From contig NC_026659.2 of NCBI RefSeq assembly GCF_000004075.3, positions 9,325,973 through 9,389,972 on the forward strand: a DNA stretch of 64,000 nt. The letters are read 5' to 3'. The notes below the pieces were generated by a model. The model saw nothing but the letters and a program-made list of their open reading frames with translations. It was not told the DNA's origin and did no database searches. Position numbers and translations under genes: made by a program. This document shows, one piece after another, positions 60,269 through 64,000 of this stretch. Numbering within the stretch: position 1 is the first letter of the stretch; every line of letters starts with the position of its first letter. The stretch comes from Cucumis sativus. Its lineage: Eukaryota > Streptophyta > Magnoliopsida > Cucurbitales > Cucurbitaceae.

Positions 60269-61983
60269 TCAAAATGAGAAAAACAAAATAACTAATTGAT
60301 CAAATAAGTAAACAAGCAAAAGAACTCCAAAATGGAGAGAATTGCACGGAGATGGAGAGTTGTGGGGGTTGAAGGTCGACGGTCGGTGGTCGGTGGTCGG
60401 TGGAGATAGAGAGTCATGGTTGTGGGTTGCAACTGGTGTAGAGATGGAGTGTTGTGGGTTAGAGTCTATGTGGTTGGCCATCCGAAAATGGAGAGAGTGT
60501 CGTGGAGATGGAGAGTCGTGGATTATGTCGACAATCGGTGGAGAGATGAAGAGTTGTGAGCCGCGGCCGATGGAGATGGAGAAAACGATGTGAAGGTTTG
60601 GTGGAGAGAAAGAGGGAGATAAAACGAGAAGGGAAGGGAGGAAAATTTTCAATAAGTTTATTTTAATAAAATAACTTTTAATAAGTTTATTTTTATATTT
60701 TTATGGAGGAGGAGGTTTTTTTATAAAAGAGTGAAAATTATTAGTTATAATAAAATGAAAAATGTATATAAAATAACAAACGTTGAAAGGGCTAGATACT
60801 TAATTTCTAACTTAATCATCATATTAGATCATAACTACATGAGCTAGCTTTTTCTACCATACATCAATTGGATTGTGAAAGTAAAGTAATTGAAAGATAT
60901 ACAAATTGATAAAATGCCTTGAATTTGTTACATGTGGTGCTACGAACAACAAAGTATAGAGGCACAATTTAATTTGTACTAAGAAAAGATTTTCTCCAAA
61001 ACATGTGTCTTCTCTATCTCGTAGATGTAGCTATGACACTGTTAGTAAACCACAAATAGATATGTACGTCGATTTCTCCACACGTTTTTTGTAATTCGAT
61101 AATTCATTGTTGATTTCTTTAACAAAATTATATTTTCAATGTGGGTGATTTTCAACTTAATCCAAAATATAAAGCCTATTTAAGGTCACGAGTCCTTGAT
61201 CGAATATAATATCTTTTTATACTAATTGTGACATCAACTATCTCATTTTATACTAATTGATTTGATATTAAATTAGTAATTGGAGAGAATATGTTGCAGG
61301 TGCAGTGATTCAAGTCATAAACGTCATGATCGCTAACACATATCAGATGTCAGTTGAGCCATGTGTTTTATACTAATAAAACCTTGGTGTCGAATAATAA
61401 CTCGGCAAATTAAGTAAAGGATCATGTTCTATTCAAAAAATAAATAAATAAACAATTACAATAGAGATCACTTCCAGGTTTATTGATTTAAGCGTATAGT
61501 AAAATTATGAAAAGTAAATATAACAATGTATACTTCTATTACTAGGTCTAGGTCATAATATGTATGTGTTTCTATTTGTTATATTTACAACTAAAAAAAT
61601 CGGTTGAAAATGTCAAAGATATAATTTGTGTAATGGCAATTTTGTAAACTACAAATGAGATCTTCCACATTGGTAGGGCTTTAACGTGAAAGACATTTTA
61701 AGCCATAAGAGGAAGTTAAATTAGTCAAAAGAATGTGAGGTGATCAAGGAGCGTGGCAGTGTGTCATCGTGAGTCATTCGTTTTTCGATAGTATCGCCAT
61801 GAATATTGTTTCATCCTCAATTCTATTTGTGGTTTTGACGAAGAGTACTTAATTTTATTTTTCTCTCTATAGTTAATTTTACTCAATCTTATTTTCTATA
61901 AAATCAAGCGCTTAACCATATATACATTTGAACCATAACAAAAAGAAGAAAAAACATAAAGAAGAAATTTAAATTGAGAAAAA
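60269..61983. other. GA-rich segment and upstream region of peptide gene 3
   Basis: 60269-60652 is the unrecognised GGTCGGTGG-rich segment. 60653-61983 is the duplicated promoter region, more diverged than unit 2 from about 61380 on. TATA candidates are TCTATAAAAT (about 61897) and CATATATACATT (about 61917), where the second box has a base change relative to copies 1 and 2. Confidence 0.5.
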
Positions 61984-62829
61984 ATGAAATCATTTGTAAT
62001 TTGCTTGATTTTCCTTAGCTTATGTGGTGGAGGATCCACATCAACCATTACGAATTCCGCTACGAATGCCAACCCCGAGGATGCTGCTCGTCAATTTTGC
62101 AACCTTGGTTGTGCCGCTTCTCTCTGCAGCCAAATTTCCACCCTGCAAAACCGAGTGAGTTAATTTCTAGTACTCTTGGAGTACCTATTTTATTCTTTTA
62201 CATTGTCTGACAAGTTAATATACCTATTTTAATCTTTAAGTTTTTTTTGGTTTCTGATGTCTCATCTAAATGCTATTCTGAGAGATCTTTGCTCTGGTTT
62301 TTTTCTTTTATTAGCTTCTATAATATTGCCCCTTTCACATAGTTGTTTTGACCATATCTATGAATGTCACATTCTAGTTGAGATATTCTGCTCGACTCTC
62401 TGATTGACACTATCCTTTCTATTTTTATATAAAAAAAAAGAGATTTTAGGTTTATTGGTGTTAATTTTGATATTTCTTTTGTATTTTACGCACTAATAGT
62501 AATGTTGGCAAACATTTTCATAATGAGGATAATTCGTTGGAAAGACATTGTTTGCTTACATGCATTGAGCATGAAATGTCATTAGAGGTTATCCTAGTCA
62601 TGACTAACATTCAATTAGAGTAGTATTCATATACAAACTTCTTATCTAGATCAAAACTCACAATCATTGAGAGTTTAGTATACTAAAATTTGGTTGCTTA
62701 CTTTAATAATTTTCTCTAGTTTAATTGATTATCCTTCTTTTAATTGTTCTTTTTTTCTTTATGAAATTGGCAGACCTGGAAAAATCAGAGAGTTGTTATA
62801 AAGGATGTTATCAAACTTGCATGAAGTAG
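61984..62829 (+). pseudogene. thionin-like peptide gene, copy 3, frameshifted before the intron
   Basis: Exon 1 (61984-62154) has the same signal peptide (one I-to-F change) and CX3CX4C triplet. One C is missing just before the donor (AAAACCGAGTGAGT versus AAAACCCGAGTGAGT), making exon 1 171 nt and changing the intron phase. Exon 2 (62774-62829) is unchanged, but spliced at the same sites it is read out of frame and all three C-terminal cysteines are lost. It is either a dead copy or a one-base assembly error in a C run. The intron 3' half resembles the solo copy at 38531. Confidence 0.75.
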
Positions 62830-63338
62830 TGATGCTAACAAAAGGAATATGAAGTATGGTGAGAGGAGAAAAGAACCGTGATTGACTTTTCAAGATAAAA
62901 ATACCATATACGAATAAGAAAACCATTGGCTTAAAAGCCTATTATTTCATTTTTAAACACATTTTTTGTTTTAATGTAAATGTAGATTCATGCTTTTGAA
63001 TGTAGTTGATCATGAGCAATAAAAAAACATCATTGTTTCTCTCTTTATGCTATTCGAGAATAAAATGTTTTGTCACAATTTTTGTTTTAGTGTAGATTAA
63101 GTGTGTCTGTTTGCGGTGGAATTAGTGATTAATGGTTAATAATCTCACAAATAAATTTTATTTCGTTAATTCAAAAGTTTGTACCTAATAGTGTAAAATG
63201 CTAGGGTTTGGTTTATCGTATTATATGATCAATATCCATGCATGCATTTTATGTTGGATTTTTGTTATATATTCGTTCACTAATTTCTCTTTTGAAAATA
63301 AAACCATAAAATAATTCTCGAAACCTACACGCCTAAGA
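62830..63338. other. 3' flank of peptide gene copy 3
   Basis: Matches 39005-39516 nearly base for base, including CCTAATAGTGTAAAATGC and ending AAGATCAGTTAAACC at the gag junction. No coding sequence. Confidence 0.6.
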
Positions 63339-63860
63339 TCAGTTAAACCTATCCCTCATAAGAAAAGCAGCACACTGAACCCTATGCTCCTCTAGACACC
63401 TCATGTAATTAAATATGGTGTCCACAGAGGACAACCACAACTCAGCTTTGTTGGGATCCTCTAGTGACCCATCAAACGTCTGAGGGTCATATTTCCTAAA
63501 GTCTCTCAAGTGTTTCGCCTCGCAGAAAGCTGGTTCGGTAGTATCTGTGGCTGTTGTGCAACCAATCCCTATGCAGGAGGGGCTGCTGGTGCAGGTGGAG
63601 CTGCTGGTACAGGGGGAACCACTGGTGCAAATGGAACTACTGGTGTAGGCGGAACTACGGGTGCCTGCGGGTTCTAAGCTATAGCAGTCATAAGCTCCGT
63701 GAAAAGGCTCCATGTGAGTAAATAGTGCAGCCAACTCGGTGTGAGTCACTGGTGCAGTAGGAATTTACTGTTCAGCTTGACCCTCAACAGGTTGATTACG
63801 AACTGCTCCTCTACCCCGGCCTCCACGACCTCCTCTACGAACACCTTTCTTTGGCGGCAT
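63339..63860 (-). pseudogene. gypsy Gag fragment, second copy (truncated)
   Basis: Same structure as 39517-40038: ATG at 63860 (MPPKKG), in-frame stop after QAEQ, THTELAALFTHMEPF, a Ser/Thr/Cys-rich repeat region, EAKHLRDFRKYDPQTFDGSL, and a cut at MRDR against the peptide-gene flank. One indel relative to the first copy changes the middle frame. Downstream leader sequence continues to the window end (64000); the LTR lies beyond. Confidence 0.85.
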
Positions 63861-64000
63861 AATTCCTATTATCCACCAACAACTCTCTTTTAATAGTCTT
63901 AATCATAAGGTACATCATACAGTCTAGTTTAACTTAGGCAAAGTCATGCAAATAAACAATACATATAAGCATAAAGCATACCTGACGAGAGGCGAAGAGT

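Larger units (their letters stand above)
58314..63338. repeat. tandem duplication unit 3 (partial)
   Basis: 58314-62390 is collinear with 29486-33565 (starting inside the 35-bp array) at an offset of about 28,822-28,828. From about 62400 to 63338 it follows the copy-4 version of the gene (38550-39516) more closely. It lacks the TAATTC-bounded extra segment. The sequence continues as gag/LTR to the window end. Confidence 0.85.

Overview
The window is plant nuclear DNA, almost certainly from a eudicot and probably a cucurbit. It is AT-rich, and its few host genes have introns. Most of it consists of plant transposons: Ty1/copia, Ty3/gypsy LTRs, CACTA/En-Spm, LINE and MITE-like elements. The cucurbit placement is inference from the gypsy gag/LTR type and the small thionin-like secreted peptide genes.

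Layout. (1) 1-5.6 kb: a minus-strand C2H2 zinc-finger gene (QALGGH finger, EAR-type motifs at both ends) with a probable 5'-UTR intron of about 4.4 kb that holds a dead LINE and a MITE. (2) 5.7-14.4 kb: an inverted-repeat element, an old gypsy LTR interrupted by a clean solo LTR (TSD AGACG), and more LTR-like and AT-rich repeat DNA. (3) 14.4-19.3 kb: a nearly complete copia element with direct repeat ATCAC and unusual TA...TA LTR ends; its single gag-pol frame is broken several times. (4) 20.3-27.8 kb: two CACTA elements of one family. The older one is split by a 2.3 kb gypsy LTR; the younger has TSD ATT and keeps the C-terminal half of a TNP2-type transposase. (5) 26.5-64 kb: a block repeated in tandem. 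Unit 1 (about 26.5-38.5 kb) and unit 2 (about 44.4-56.75 kb) are near identical at an offset of about 17.89 kb, and a third, partial unit runs from 58.31 kb to the window end. Each unit carries a TTGACG-type subterminal repeat array, a two-exon fragment of a CBP60 (calmodulin-binding) gene, and a two-exon gene for a small secreted cysteine-rich thionin-like peptide. Units 1 and 2 also carry a BSK-like kinase fragment. The peptide gene is intact in units 1 and 2, frameshifted in unit 3, and reduced to intron plus exon 2 at 38.5-39.0 kb. A truncated gypsy gag plus LTR (39.5-41.9 kb, and again at 63.3 kb) and the N-terminal half of the CACTA transposase (42.0-43.9 kb) lie between units 1 and 2.

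The only convincing host functions are the zinc-finger gene and the peptide genes; everything else is mobile DNA or host gene pieces carried within it. Nearly every coding segment is broken by one-base indels, and the repeat units differ from each other mainly by one-base indels. Part of this may be residual long-read assembly error, so 'pseudogene' calls based on single indels are provisional. No CRISPR array, operon, rRNA or tRNA gene was seen; the only tRNA-related signals are retrotransposon primer-binding sites. I found no convincing new biological system. The most unusual features are the tandem expansion of the peptide gene inside a CACTA/gypsy mosaic and the captured CBP60 exons with intact splice sites.
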